Source: Bacillus sp. FJAT-27445
GTDB taxonomy: Bacteria; Bacillota; Bacilli; Bacillales; Cytobacillaceae
DNA length: 64,000 nucleotides
Assembly (NCBI RefSeq): GCF_001510665.1
Contig: NZ_LMTI01000007.1
Coordinates: 18,197 to 82,196, forward strand
Direction of reading: 5' to 3'
Positions within the stretch are counted from its first letter, which is position 1, and each line of letters starts with the position of its first letter. This document shows positions 16,161 to 24,526 of the stretch, piece by piece. Made by a program: the position numbers and the translations under genes. The notes under the pieces are model-generated. The model was not told the DNA's origin. It was given only the letters and a program-made list of their open reading frames with translations, and did no database searches.

Positions 16161-17906
16161 ATGAAAATAATTTGTTCGACTTTGAATGCCAAATACATCC
16201 ATACCAATCTGGCTATACGATATTTGAAGGCTTATGCCGAACCAGAGTTCAACATTGAACTGGTGGAATATACAATTAAAGATCCAGCAATGAATATCGT
16301 CTCGGATCTCATTGCTAGAATGCCTGATGTCATTGGCTTTAGCTGTTATATATGGAATATCGAGGAAACCATTAAGGTTATTTCCATGATAAAAAAAATA
16401 AACCCTGCTATTGCCATCGTCCTCGGAGGGCCAGAAGTTACTTATGATACAGCACAATGGCTTGAAAGACTTTCGGCCGCTGACTATATCGTCATCGGCG
16501 AAGGGGAAGCGGCTTATAAGGAACTCCTTCAGGAACTTGAAAGCGGAGCGCCTAATCTTGGCAAAGTACCTGGTTTAGCCTACAGGCAAAATGGCCAGGT
16601 AAAAATCAACCTCCAGTCCGGCAAGCTTGATTTGAAGGAAATTCCTTCCCCTTACCAGTTTCCGGAGGATATAGAGCATCTGGGCAAACGGGTGACTTAT
16701 ATTGAAACGAGCCGCGGCTGCCCATTCAACTGCCAATTCTGCCTATCGTCAATCGAGGTTGGCGTTCGCTATTTTGACCGGGAAAAAATAAAAGAAGACA
16801 TTCGCTACTTAATGGCGAACGGGGCAAAAACGATTAAATTTGTCGACCGCACCTTTAACATCAGCAGAAGCTATGCGATGGAAATGTTCCGCTTTCTCAT
16901 TGATGAGCACTTGCCGGGGACGGTTTTCCAATTTGAAATTACCGCCGACATTATGCGCCCGGAGGTCATTGAATTCCTAAATCACGAAGCACCGAAAGGG
17001 CTTTTCCGTTTTGAAATTGGCGTCCAATCAACGAACGAGTATACGAATGAGCTTGTTATGAGGAAACAGAATTTTGATAAGCTTAAGCGAACGGTAACGA
17101 TGGTTAAGGAAGGCGGCAAGATTGACCAGCACCTTGACTTGATTGCGGGTCTGCCGGAGGAAAACTATCAGTCTTTCCGGAAGACCTTTAACGATGTATT
17201 TGAAATGAGGCCCGAAGAATTGCAGCTTGGATTCCTTAAAATGCTGCGGGGCACAGGTGTGAGGCTGCGCGCGGATGAGCATGAATACATTTTTATGGAC
17301 CAGGCACCTTATGAAATACTTGGCAACAATGTCTTGCCGTTCGAGGATATCATCCGGATCAAACAGGTTGAGGATGTCCTTGAAAAATATTGGAACAGCC
17401 ACCGGATGGATACCACCATCGAGTATTTGATTACCAGGGAATTTGAATCCCCGTTTGATTTCTTCCAGGAGTTCGGAGCCTTTTGGGATCAAAAAGGCTG
17501 GGCAAGAATCGGACACCAGCTTGAGGACTTGTTCAAACGCCTCCGTTCCTTCCTTATCTCGAGAAATACACAAAACCTGGAAGTTGCCGAGGGGCTGATG
17601 ATGTTCGATTACTTATCAAGGCAAAAATACAGCCCACGTAAACCATGGTGGGAAAAGCGGTTTGATAAAAAGGGCAGGAGCCTGTTATACCAGCGCCTGC
17701 TTGCAAACCCGGAAATTGCCGGCCAATCGTTTGAAGGCCTGAACCTTTCGGAAAAAGACATGTACAAGCATACCATTTTAGAGCCTTTGGCATTTGATTT
17801 AAACGAATATGTTGCTTCTGGTACGATTCGCTTCACCCCAACAGCCCTTGCGGTTTATTATGACCCGGCTGGAAAAGGGGCGAAGATCAGTTCATTCGCT
17901 CAATAA
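16161..17906 (+). CDS. Cobalamin-binding-type radical SAM protein with DUF4080
   Basis: A 581-residue protein in three parts. Residues 1-150 form a B12-binding-like Rossmann domain with no clear DxHxxG motif. Residues about 175-370 form the radical SAM barrel with the cluster motif CPFNCQFC (CxxxCxxC). Residues about 380-570 match DUF4080. The family is common in Bacilli; its substrate is unknown and methyl transfer cannot be assumed. The ATG at 16161 follows AAGGAG, whereas the frame open to 16110 lacks a ribosome site. The stop lies inside the stem of the following terminator. Confidence 0.88.
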   Translation: MKIICSTLNAKYIHTNLAIRYLKAYAEPEFNIELVEYTIKDPAMNIVSDLIARMPDVIGFSCYIWNIEETIKVISMIKKINPAIAIVLGGPEVTYDTAQWLERLSAADYIVIGEGEAAYKELLQELESGAPNLGKVPGLAYRQNGQVKINLQSGKLDLKEIPSPYQFPEDIEHLGKRVTYIETSRGCPFNCQFCLSSIEVGVRYFDREKIKEDIRYLMANGAKTIKFVDRTFNISRSYAMEMFRFLIDEHLPGTVFQFEITADIMRPEVIEFLNHEAPKGLFRFEIGVQSTNEYTNELVMRKQNFDKLKRTVTMVKEGGKIDQHLDLIAGLPEENYQSFRKTFNDVFEMRPEELQLGFLKMLRGTGVRLRADEHEYIFMDQAPYEILGNNVLPFEDIIRIKQVEDVLEKYWNSHRMDTTIEYLITREFESPFDFFQEFGAFWDQKGWARIGHQLEDLFKRLRSFLISRNTQNLEVAEGLMMFDYLSRQKYSPRKPWWEKRFDKKGRSLLYQRLLANPEIAGQSFEGLNLSEKDMYKHTILEPLAFDLNEYVASGTIRFTPTALAVYYDPAGKGAKISSFAQ

Positions 17907-17931
17907 GCCGGCATCCGCCGGCTTATTTTTT
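17902..17931. terminator. Bidirectional terminator between the radical SAM gene and a small minus-strand gene
   Basis: AATAAGCCGGC and GCCGGCTTATT arms with a T-run on the plus strand. It contains the stop codons of both convergent genes. Confidence 0.85.
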
Positions 17932-18081
17932 CTTATTCGAGGAGCTTTTCGTTGTACTTCCTTCCTCTTTGTCTTGCCGGTTGGAAGCAAAAAGCTCATA
18001 TAACTTAATTCCATTTACATCACCGAACTCAATACTGAATTCTTCCTTGGGACTTGATTGCTGATGAATCTTTTTTTTCAT
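17923..18081 (-). CDS. Small hypothetical protein (52 aa)
   Basis: A 52-residue protein, MKKKIHQQSSPKEEFSIEF at the start, with a middle GIKLYELFASNRQ and a Lys/Ser-rich end. The ATG at 18081 shares its A with the TGA stop of the upstream small gene (TGATGA), so the pair is probably co-translated. I do not recognise a family. It has no signal peptide or membrane segment. Acidic, ordered-looking middle and charged termini suggest a small cytoplasmic or spore-associated protein. Confidence 0.6.
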   Translation of the reverse strand: MKKKIHQQSSPKEEFSIEFGDVNGIKLYELFASNRQDKEEGSTTKSSSNKKK

Positions 18082-18242
18082 CAGCCTCGCCCTTTTCTTC
18101 CTTGCTTTGAGTTTCGATTGGCCCCTTTCATGGGATCCTCCTCATGGGCAAGCTCAGCTGAAAAGTCTGACTCCTGGGTATTTTTATGCGGTGTTTTGCT
18201 ATATTTCTCGACAGCATTTCGTTCCGCTTTTCTTTTCGCCAT
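18081..18242 (-). CDS. Small basic hypothetical protein (53 aa)
   Basis: A 53-residue hydrophilic protein starting MAKRKAERNAVEKYSKTPHK and ending in KQGRKGRG. An AAGGAGG site sits eight bases before the ATG at 18242, good evidence that it is a real gene. Rich in Lys, Arg, Asn and Gln with few hydrophobic residues, it resembles minor small acid-soluble spore proteins in composition, but I cannot place it in a family. It overlaps the next small gene at the stop/start codon. Confidence 0.65.
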   Translation of the reverse strand: MAKRKAERNAVEKYSKTPHKNTQESDFSAELAHEEDPMKGANRNSKQGRKGRG

Positions 18243-18359
18243 TGGTACGCCTCCTTTTTCATTAGTTTCCTACAACCATGCAAAATTCATGCATCCCTGT
18301 TCCCCATTCATAAATCCCTCTCCTGTGCCTAAAAATAAAACTAAAAAGGAGGAAAACAC

Positions 18360-18707
18360 ATGGCAAAAGAGCGAAATAAATTGGAAAGACCGGAAATTGA
18401 CGGAACACTCCCCCACCAAATTAACGCCCCGGATTTCAAAGGGACAGACATCGAAATGGAAACTCCTTTTGTTAACCGGTATGGTGTTGTAATCGGAGAC
18501 AGCCTCTATTCTTCCCCGGACTCGCCACTTGAAAACTGGTCGGATAAAACCGACCCTGAAATCATGTCCGGTGATCAATGGGTCCACCCTACAAATGATA
18601 TTGGTTGGAACACGAAAGAAAACAGGGAAATACTCGAAAGCAGAAGAAAGCCAAATGCGGTTCCATTCATGCACCCGCAAATCGATACAGGAAAAGGCAC
18701 GGATTAA
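18360..18707 (+). CDS. DUF3905 family protein
   Basis: A 115-residue hydrophilic protein of a family I recognise from sporulating Bacilli (DUF3905). Conserved-looking segments are LPHQINAPDFKGT, FVNRYGVVIGDSLY, GDQWVHPTNDIGWN and PFMHPQID. Function is unknown; the distribution hints at a sporulation or spore-coat role, which is inference. The ATG at 18360 follows AAAGGAGG. It diverges from the small-gene pair at 17923-18242. A shortened family-1 repeat and a terminator follow its stop. Confidence 0.8.
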   Translation: MAKERNKLERPEIDGTLPHQINAPDFKGTDIEMETPFVNRYGVVIGDSLYSSPDSPLENWSDKTDPEIMSGDQWVHPTNDIGWNTKENREILESRRKPNAVPFMHPQIDTGKGTD

Positions 18708-18708
18708 A

Positions 18709-18771
18709 AAACAAAATGCGTAAGCTCGCTTAAGCTGGATTACAATAACATGTTTCGAGTTATCCAAAATG
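18709..18771 (+). repeat. Internally deleted copy of the family-1 repeat
   Basis: This starts right after the DUF3905 stop with AACAAAATGCGTAAGC, then jumps to AGCTGGATTACAATAA and TGTTTCGAGTTATCC, the two ends of the 10157-10316 element. About 95 bp of the centre is missing. A short AAGC/GCTT hairpin remains. Confidence 0.75.
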
Positions 18772-18802
18772 CTCCATTCTATAGCTTCCTAAGCACGTAA
18801 GC

Positions 18803-18836
18803 AAAACGCTGTCCCCCCATGGATAGCGTTTTTTTA
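18803..18836 (+). terminator. Terminator after the DUF3905 gene
   Basis: AAAACGCT and AGCGTTTTTTT arms with an inner CC/GG step, on the plus strand. Confidence 0.85.
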
Positions 18837-18910
18837 TGAAAGGCTTAAAAGACCGGTCCTGCTGGAAAACAGTATATAATGGACTTTAACAGACAAGGGG
18901 GCGAAAAACG

Positions 18911-20035
18911 ATGCTGAATCCGGATCTTGCAGGGAAAATTGTCAATGAGGTCAAGAGACTGATAGATGAAGATGTAATTGTCGTAAGCACCGATGGAACC
19001 ATCATCGCCAGCACTGACCAGTCTCGTATAGGGGCTTTCCATGAAGGGGCACTCATCGCCGCGAGAGAAAAAAGAAAAATCACCATTACTGTGGATGAGC
19101 AAACAACTTTAAAGGGCGTTAAAGCGGGAATGAACCTTCCGATTTTTTTTCAAAATGAAGTAATCGGGATTGTAGGAATAACAGGCGACCCTTCAAAAGT
19201 GGCTCCATTTGGCGAAATCATTAGAAAAATGACAGAGCTGCTGATTGCCGAGGATTCCTATACAAGCCAATTCGAATGGCAATCACGCGCAGTTGAAACG
19301 TTTGTCATCGACTGGCTTCAAAACCAAAATCGGGAGGATTCGTTGACAGACAGGGCAAGGCTGCTTGGGATTGATTTGTCATTGGCTAGGATCGCTGCAA
19401 TTATTGAGTTTAAGGCCATCCGCCAACCCATCTCAAGACAAACATGGTCCGTTATTTTCAATTGGCCCCTATTTTTACAATCCGATGTTGTAGCACGCTG
19501 GGGCAACGATCGAATTGTCCTTCTCCTCGACTATTCTCTTAAACCTGAAAGGGAGGAAATTGAACGGAAAATTCGGCAGTTTCACGAATTCCTTTCTGGC
19601 CTTACAGGAATTGTTCCGTTTATTGGCCTCGGGCAAGCAGTAGCTCCTCTAAGCATAGAAAAATCATATACTCACGCTGTAAGAGCGCTGAACATTGCGT
19701 CGGAGGGCAATCCTGTTGTTTTTGATGAAGATCTTACATTGGAAATGCTTCTTGATGATTTGAATACGGAAATAAAGAAAGAATTTATTACCCGGACGGT
19801 TGGCCCCATTTTAAAAGAAAGAGACTTGCTTCAAACAATTTCTGAGTTTTTTTCACAAAATCAGTCCTATAAAAATACAGCAAAAAACCTTCATATTCAC
19901 ATCAACACCCTTCACTACCGGCTAAAAAGAATCAAGGAATTAACAAACCACGACGCTGGCAGGACTTCTGATGTCACTGCTATGTACCTCGCAATCCGTC
20001 TATTAGATAAACATACAAAAATCGACTTATTATAA
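18911..20035 (+). CDS. CdaR-type sugar-diacid/glycolate regulator
   Basis: A 374-residue transcription factor. Residues 1-130 match the putative sugar diacid recognition domain, and the last 60 residues are a PucR-type helix-turn-helix (NTAKNLHIHINTLHYRLKRIKELT). The position directly before glcD-glcF mirrors B. subtilis ysfB-ysfC-ysfD, so it is likely to activate glycolate oxidase genes in response to glycolate or a related hydroxy acid. A TATAAT sequence lies 34 bp upstream of the ATG. Confidence 0.87.
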   Translation: MLNPDLAGKIVNEVKRLIDEDVIVVSTDGTIIASTDQSRIGAFHEGALIAAREKRKITITVDEQTTLKGVKAGMNLPIFFQNEVIGIVGITGDPSKVAPFGEIIRKMTELLIAEDSYTSQFEWQSRAVETFVIDWLQNQNREDSLTDRARLLGIDLSLARIAAIIEFKAIRQPISRQTWSVIFNWPLFLQSDVVARWGNDRIVLLLDYSLKPEREEIERKIRQFHEFLSGLTGIVPFIGLGQAVAPLSIEKSYTHAVRALNIASEGNPVVFDEDLTLEMLLDDLNTEIKKEFITRTVGPILKERDLLQTISEFFSQNQSYKNTAKNLHIHINTLHYRLKRIKELTNHDAGRTSDVTAMYLAIRLLDKHTKIDLL

Positions 20036-20147
20036 ACTTTTTATTTAGATATACATACATAGCAGGTTGATGGGTGTTTTTTTATAATGGACTTATACCA
20101 ATTTTTTCAGCGCTCAGTTGCTTTACAAAGGGATTGGAGGAATGAAC

Positions 20148-21572
20148 ATGCTGGCTCAAACGATTAGTAACGAGGTAAAAAGGAAGTTCATCGACATTGT
20201 TTCCGACGAAAATTATGAGGATTCGCAAACGAGCCGTCTCGTCTATTCCTATGACGCGACGCCGAATTTCCAGGCTTTGCCGGAAGCGGTCATTAGCCCT
20301 AGAAATACCCATGAAGTTTCTGAGGTTCTAAAAATTTGCAATGAGTACGGAATCCCTGTTGTGCCGAGGGGATCGGGTACCAATCTTTGCGGAGGGACTT
20401 GCCCTATTGAGGGAGGGATTGTCCTCCTGTTTAAACATATGAATAAGATTTTAGAAATTGATGAAGCCAATTTGACGATTACGGTCCAGCCCGGTGTTGT
20501 GACTAGCCAAATTATCCAAGCTGTGGAAGCGAAGGGGCTCTTTTATCCGCCGGATCCGGGTTCAATGAAAATCTCGACCATCGGAGGAAATATTAACGAA
20601 AATGCCGGGGGGCTGCGCGGCCTGAAATATGGCGTTACAAGGGATTATGTGATTGGTTTGGAGGCAGTGCTCCCAAATGGCGATACTATCCGGACGGGCG
20701 GAAAGCTTGCAAAAGATGTCGCTGGCTATGATTTCACCCGCTTGTTTGTCGGATCGGAAGGAACGCTTTGCATCATAACAGAAGCAATCCTTAAGCTTCT
20801 TCCACTTCCGGAAACGAAAAAAACGGGGCTTGCGCTTTTTGGGGATCTTGAATCAGCAGCCAGGGCAGTTTCGAAAATCATCGCCAATAAAATCATCCCG
20901 GCTACTCTTGAATTCCTGGACAATGCAACGATACGGGTTGTTGAGGATTATGTGAAAATCGGCCTTCCCATTCATGCGGAAGCTGTCCTTTTGATTGAAC
21001 AGGATGGCCCACCGGAAATCGTTGAGCGGGATATGGAAAAAATAATGAAAATCTGCCTAGAGGAAAAGGCATTTTCCGTTGAAGTTGCGAAAACGGAGGT
21101 TGAAGCCGAGGCACTAAGGATGGCAAGGAGGACAGCTTTGTCCGCTTTGGCAAGACTTGCGCCGACCACGATACTTGAAGACGCGACAGTCCCCCGTTCT
21201 GAAATTGCCAAAATGGTTAAATCCATTACGGAAATAGCGGGAAAATACAATCTTAAGATTTGTACCTTCGGCCATGCCGGAGATGGCAACCTTCATCCCA
21301 CCTGTCCAACCGATATCCGAAACAAAGAAGAAATGGCTCGTGTAGAAAAAGCATTTGAAGAAATTTTCGCGAGGGCCATCGAGCTTGGCGGGACAATAAC
21401 AGGTGAGCACGGTGTAGGCATCATGAAGGCTCCTTACCTAGAGATGAAGCTGGGGAAGGAAGGAGTTGCGGCAATGAGGGCAGTTAAGGCAGCGCTCGAC
21501 CCGAACAATATCATGAACCCCGGGAAAATTTTTGCGAATGACAACAGGAAACGGGTGGTGGTTTCAAAATGA
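20148..21572 (+). CDS. glcD: Glycolate oxidase FAD subunit GlcD
   Basis: A 474-residue FAD-linked hydroxy-acid oxidase subunit (FAD_binding_4 plus FAD-oxidase C domain). VVPRGSGTNLCGG is the FAD pyrophosphate-binding stretch, GSMKISTIGGNINENAGGLRGLKYG is the second, and FGHAGDGNLHPT with GEHGVGIMK marks the C-terminal active-site region. It oxidises glycolate to glyoxylate with GlcF. ATG 20148 is seven bases after GGAGG; upstream ATGs at 20118 and 20142 are less well placed. It overlaps glcF by 4 bp. Confidence 0.93.
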   Translation: MLAQTISNEVKRKFIDIVSDENYEDSQTSRLVYSYDATPNFQALPEAVISPRNTHEVSEVLKICNEYGIPVVPRGSGTNLCGGTCPIEGGIVLLFKHMNKILEIDEANLTITVQPGVVTSQIIQAVEAKGLFYPPDPGSMKISTIGGNINENAGGLRGLKYGVTRDYVIGLEAVLPNGDTIRTGGKLAKDVAGYDFTRLFVGSEGTLCIITEAILKLLPLPETKKTGLALFGDLESAARAVSKIIANKIIPATLEFLDNATIRVVEDYVKIGLPIHAEAVLLIEQDGPPEIVERDMEKIMKICLEEKAFSVEVAKTEVEAEALRMARRTALSALARLAPTTILEDATVPRSEIAKMVKSITEIAGKYNLKICTFGHAGDGNLHPTCPTDIRNKEEMARVEKAFEEIFARAIELGGTITGEHGVGIMKAPYLEMKLGKEGVAAMRAVKAALDPNNIMNPGKIFANDNRKRVVVSK

Positions 21573-22909
21573 CTTCGGTACAGGAACGTGAAGCTATCCA
21601 GCAGCAGTTCAAAGAACGGATGGACGAAGATGAATTATTGAATTGCATGAGATGCGGTTTCTGCCTGCCAAGCTGCCCGACCTACATTGAATCGGGCTTT
21701 CAGGAAACCCACTCACCAAGGGGCCGCATCGCATTGATGAAGGCGGTTGCCGATGGGCTGATTGAGCCCGGCGAGGACTTTGAACGTTCACTGGATTTAT
21801 GCCTTGGGTGCAGGGCGTGTGAGACGGTCTGTCCTTCAGGTGTAAGGTATGGTTCGCTCCTTGAGGAGGCCCGCGATATCATTTCCAGCAACAAAACCTA
21901 CTCCTTTGGGGTTAATGTCGCCCGCAAAGCTGCTTTTAAAGGGCTGTTTCCCCACCAGGACAGAATGCGGTCCGTTGCCGGGTTGATTGGCTTTTACCAG
22001 CGGTCCGGCCTCCAAACAGCCGTCAGGAAGCTTGGGTTTATAAACCTCTTTCCGGAAAGCCTGGCTTCCATGGAAAAAATACTTCCAGACGTACCGCCGA
22101 TGAAGGAGCTTAAAAACAGGCCGGAGTACATGCCCGCAATAGGAAAGCGGACAATGCGGGTTGCCTTTTTTAGAGGCTGCCTGATGGACACCATGTTCCT
22201 TGAAACAAATAATGCAACATTAAAGCTTCTTCAACTGGCAGGCTGTGAGGTCGTCATACCCAATAGCCAGGCATGCTGCGGTGCTCTTCACGGCCATTAT
22301 GGTGAAAAAAATTCCGCAAAGGAAATGGCAAAAAAGAACATTGAAGCATTTGAAGGAACAGGAGCCGACTATATCATCTCCAATGCAGGGGGATGCGGCG
22401 GATTCCTGATCGATTATGGCCATTTACTTCAAAATGATAAAGATTGGCGAACAAGGGCAGAAATATTTTCCTCTAAGATTAAGGATCTTTCAGAAGTTCT
22501 TATTGAAGCAGGTTTCCTCGGGAAAGTGGATTTGGAACTGCCATCTCAAGTTGTCACCTACCAGGATTCCTGTCATTTGCTGAATGCCATGAAAACAGCC
22601 TCCGCTCCAAGAACTTTATTAATGGCAATCAAAGGGGCGGAATACAGAGAAATGGCTGAGGCAGACCGTTGCTGCGGTTCAGCAGGCATTTACAATATTA
22701 TTGAGTCAGAGATGTCAATGAAGGTCCTGGATTATAAAATGGAAAAAGCAAAAGATACACATGCCGCCGCTATTGTAACAGCCAATCCAGGCTGCCTCCT
22801 TCAGATGAAACTCGGGATTGAACGAGAAGGATTAACAAAATCGATGAGGGCGACACATATTGCGGACTTCCTTCTGGATGCTGTAAAACACAGCTTGCCG
22901 GAAAGGTAA
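21569..22909 (+). CDS. glcF: Glycolate oxidase iron-sulfur subunit GlcF
   Basis: A 446-residue electron-transfer subunit. The N-terminus has two 4Fe-4S motifs, CMRCGFCLPSCP and CLGCRACETVCP. The rest carries two CCG-type cysteine-rich domains: CCGALHGHYG with GGCGGF, and the DSCHLLN/CCGSAGIYN pair. It should pass electrons from GlcD to quinone. No separate glcE FAD-binding subunit is present, as in B. subtilis ysfCD. The ATG at 21569 overlaps the glcD stop (ATGA). Confidence 0.93.
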   Translation: MTSVQEREAIQQQFKERMDEDELLNCMRCGFCLPSCPTYIESGFQETHSPRGRIALMKAVADGLIEPGEDFERSLDLCLGCRACETVCPSGVRYGSLLEEARDIISSNKTYSFGVNVARKAAFKGLFPHQDRMRSVAGLIGFYQRSGLQTAVRKLGFINLFPESLASMEKILPDVPPMKELKNRPEYMPAIGKRTMRVAFFRGCLMDTMFLETNNATLKLLQLAGCEVVIPNSQACCGALHGHYGEKNSAKEMAKKNIEAFEGTGADYIISNAGGCGGFLIDYGHLLQNDKDWRTRAEIFSSKIKDLSEVLIEAGFLGKVDLELPSQVVTYQDSCHLLNAMKTASAPRTLLMAIKGAEYREMAEADRCCGSAGIYNIIESEMSMKVLDYKMEKAKDTHAAAIVTANPGCLLQMKLGIEREGLTKSMRATHIADFLLDAVKHSLPER

Positions 22910-23043
22910 GATGTATTTAGGTAATATTCCTTTCTTTATCTTTGCCAATTGGGAAAAGAATTACCACTCATAAAACACAACCCGCCTTCAAAAACTACCC
23001 TTACAGAGAAGAAATCTCTGATGTTAGCGAAGGAGTGAGAATC

Positions 23044-23244
23044 ATGGCAAGAAACAGCAATAAGCTACTTGTTCCAGGCGTAGAACAATTCCTTGACCAG
23101 GTCAAATATGAAATAGCCCAGGAGTTTGGCGTTCAGCTGGGTTCAGATACGGTATCACGGGCGAATGGATCTGTTGGCGGGGAAATCACAAAACGCCTTG
23201 TTCGCCAGGCACAGGCTCAAATGACCGGGCAAAACAATCAATAA
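23044..23244 (+). CDS. Alpha/beta-type small acid-soluble spore protein
   Basis: A 66-residue DNA-binding spore protein. It contains the germination-protease site region [12 protein letters not shown] and the DNA-contact block [20 protein letters not shown], both hallmarks of alpha/beta SASPs. It coats spore DNA against UV and chemicals and is degraded at germination. The ATG at 23044 follows GAAGGAGTGA; the frame open to 22942 is upstream noise. Such genes are read by SigG in the forespore, but I could not find a convincing SigG promoter here. Confidence 0.93.
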   Translation: MARNSNKLLVPGVEQFLDQVKYEIAQEFGVQLGSDTVSRANGSVGGEITKRLVRQAQAQMTGQNNQ

Positions 23245-23264
23245 CAATCGAATAACATGGAAAA

Positions 23265-23287
23265 AAGTCCGGCTATTTGCCGGACTT
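23265..23287. terminator. Bidirectional terminator between the SASP gene and rsgI
   Basis: AAGTCCGGC and GCCGGACTT arms with a five-base loop. The T-run is strongest on the minus strand (rsgI), and the rsgI stop lies in the stem. Confidence 0.8.
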
Positions 23288-24526
23288 CCCTTTTTCTTTT
23301 TGATTTGAGTCTGATTTATTTCCATCCTTGTTCCCATTATTGCTTTTGCCCTTATTCTCGGATTTCTTTTCATTGTTGTTGGGATTTCCTTTATTTTCGA
23401 CAGGTTTTGGTCCCTTACTCTGGGGACTTGGTTTTTGTTCGCTTTTCCCTTTTTCGTTATTCTTCTCTTTTGGACCTCCCCGCTTTTTTTCCTGGTCACC
23501 ACCTTTTGCATCTTTACCCTTTTTTCCAGGATTGTTTTCCTTGTCGTCCCCGAGATTATTTCCTTGGCCATTTCCGTGCCCGTTATTTTTCTTATCTTTA
23601 TTTTTCTCTTTATTGTTTTTCCCGTTTTCTTTATTATCGGTTTTTTCCTTTTGGCCAGGTTTATCTTTACCGGATTCGGATTTTGGCTTTTTACCTTCAT
23701 TCCCTTTACTTTCCTTGTTTGCAGGGTCGGCATTCAGTTCCTTTTTGGCCTGGCCCGGAGGGGTGTTTTTCTTTCCTTCCTTGCTCGGAACCGCAGACGG
23801 AACTGGAACAACTTGAGGAACATCCTGTATTACCGGCTTTGTTTCAACCGTTTTCGTTGTTTCTACCCCCGCCTTGTATATACCAGTAGTCACCCCGCGT
23901 TTCCGGGCCTCCTTCAGGTCTTTGGCAGAGCCATTAATAACTGTTACTTCATGGTTTTCCTTCTTTGCTGTAGCGGATATTTCCTTTATTGTTTCATTTA
24001 GCTTTTTTTCAGCCTGTTTTTCTTCTTTATCGGTTTTTACCGCTGAAATAATAACGGTATTCGTTTCTGTAAAATAGCCCTGGCGGCCGATTTCAGAAAG
24101 AATGTTTTCCGCTACCGTGGATACATTTTCCTTTTCCCAATCCTTCAACCCAGATACGATTTTCTTGCCTGCCGAATTATAGGCGTTTAATTTCAGAACC
24201 TGCATTTTGTCATTGACGCCAAGCTCAATGCTTGGATTTACATCAATGGACATATAGGCATATACCTGATTGCTGCCCTGCAAAGGTATGAGTCCGGAAG
24301 CCATAATGATAATGGCTGCAGCTGCTGCAATCCAAGTCCTCTTCATCCCCGCGAGTTTGCCAAATACAAATCCCTTTTTATTATGGGATTGTAAAGCTGG
24401 TTCAAAAGTAATTTCTTCCCCGATTGAGTACACTTTTTCTTTTCTACGCGCCCTCAAAAATTCTCCCTCAGGGGTCAATAAGGTAAGAAACGACTCATCC
24501 ATTTCCATAATGATACCTGTCCTCAT
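23273..24526 (-). CDS. rsgI: Anti-sigma-I factor RsgI
   Basis: A 417-residue membrane anti-sigma factor. Residues 1-55 form the cytoplasmic SigI-binding domain and about 62-82 a single membrane helix. Next comes the extracellular domain with the conserved SIDVNPSIEL; in characterised RsgI proteins the Asn-Pro bond there is an autoproteolysis site (from memory of the family). From about residue 240 to the end lies a long Lys/Asn/Gly/Glu/Pro-rich tail with almost no hydrophobic residues, probably disordered and wall-embedded. The ATG overlaps the sigI stop by 4 bp. The tail's length and composition are the unusual part. Confidence 0.92.
   Translation of the reverse strand: MRTGIIMEMDESFLTLLTPEGEFLRARRKEKVYSIGEEITFEPALQSHNKKGFVFGKLAGMKRTWIAAAAAIIIMASGLIPLQGSNQVYAYMSIDVNPSIELGVNDKMQVLKLNAYNSAGKKIVSGLKDWEKENVSTVAENILSEIGRQGYFTETNTVIISAVKTDKEEKQAEKKLNETIKEISATAKKENHEVTVINGSAKDLKEARKRGVTTGIYKAGVETTKTVETKPVIQDVPQVVPVPSAVPSKEGKKNTPPGQAKKELNADPANKESKGNEGKKPKSESGKDKPGQKEKTDNKENGKNNKEKNKDKKNNGHGNGQGNNLGDDKENNPGKKGKDAKGGDQEKKRGGPKEKNNEKGKSEQKPSPQSKGPKPVENKGNPNNNEKKSENKGKSNNGNKDGNKSDSNQKEKGKSGK

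Noticed and set aside
22910-23043. SigG promoter for the SASP gene
   Set aside because: Expected by biology, but no pair of -35/-10 elements at the right spacing could be read with confidence.
23257-24001. Long plus-strand frames opposite rsgI rich in Phe/Leu/Ser
   Set aside because: Mirror image of the Lys/Glu/Asn-rich rsgI tail; no start site and implausible composition.
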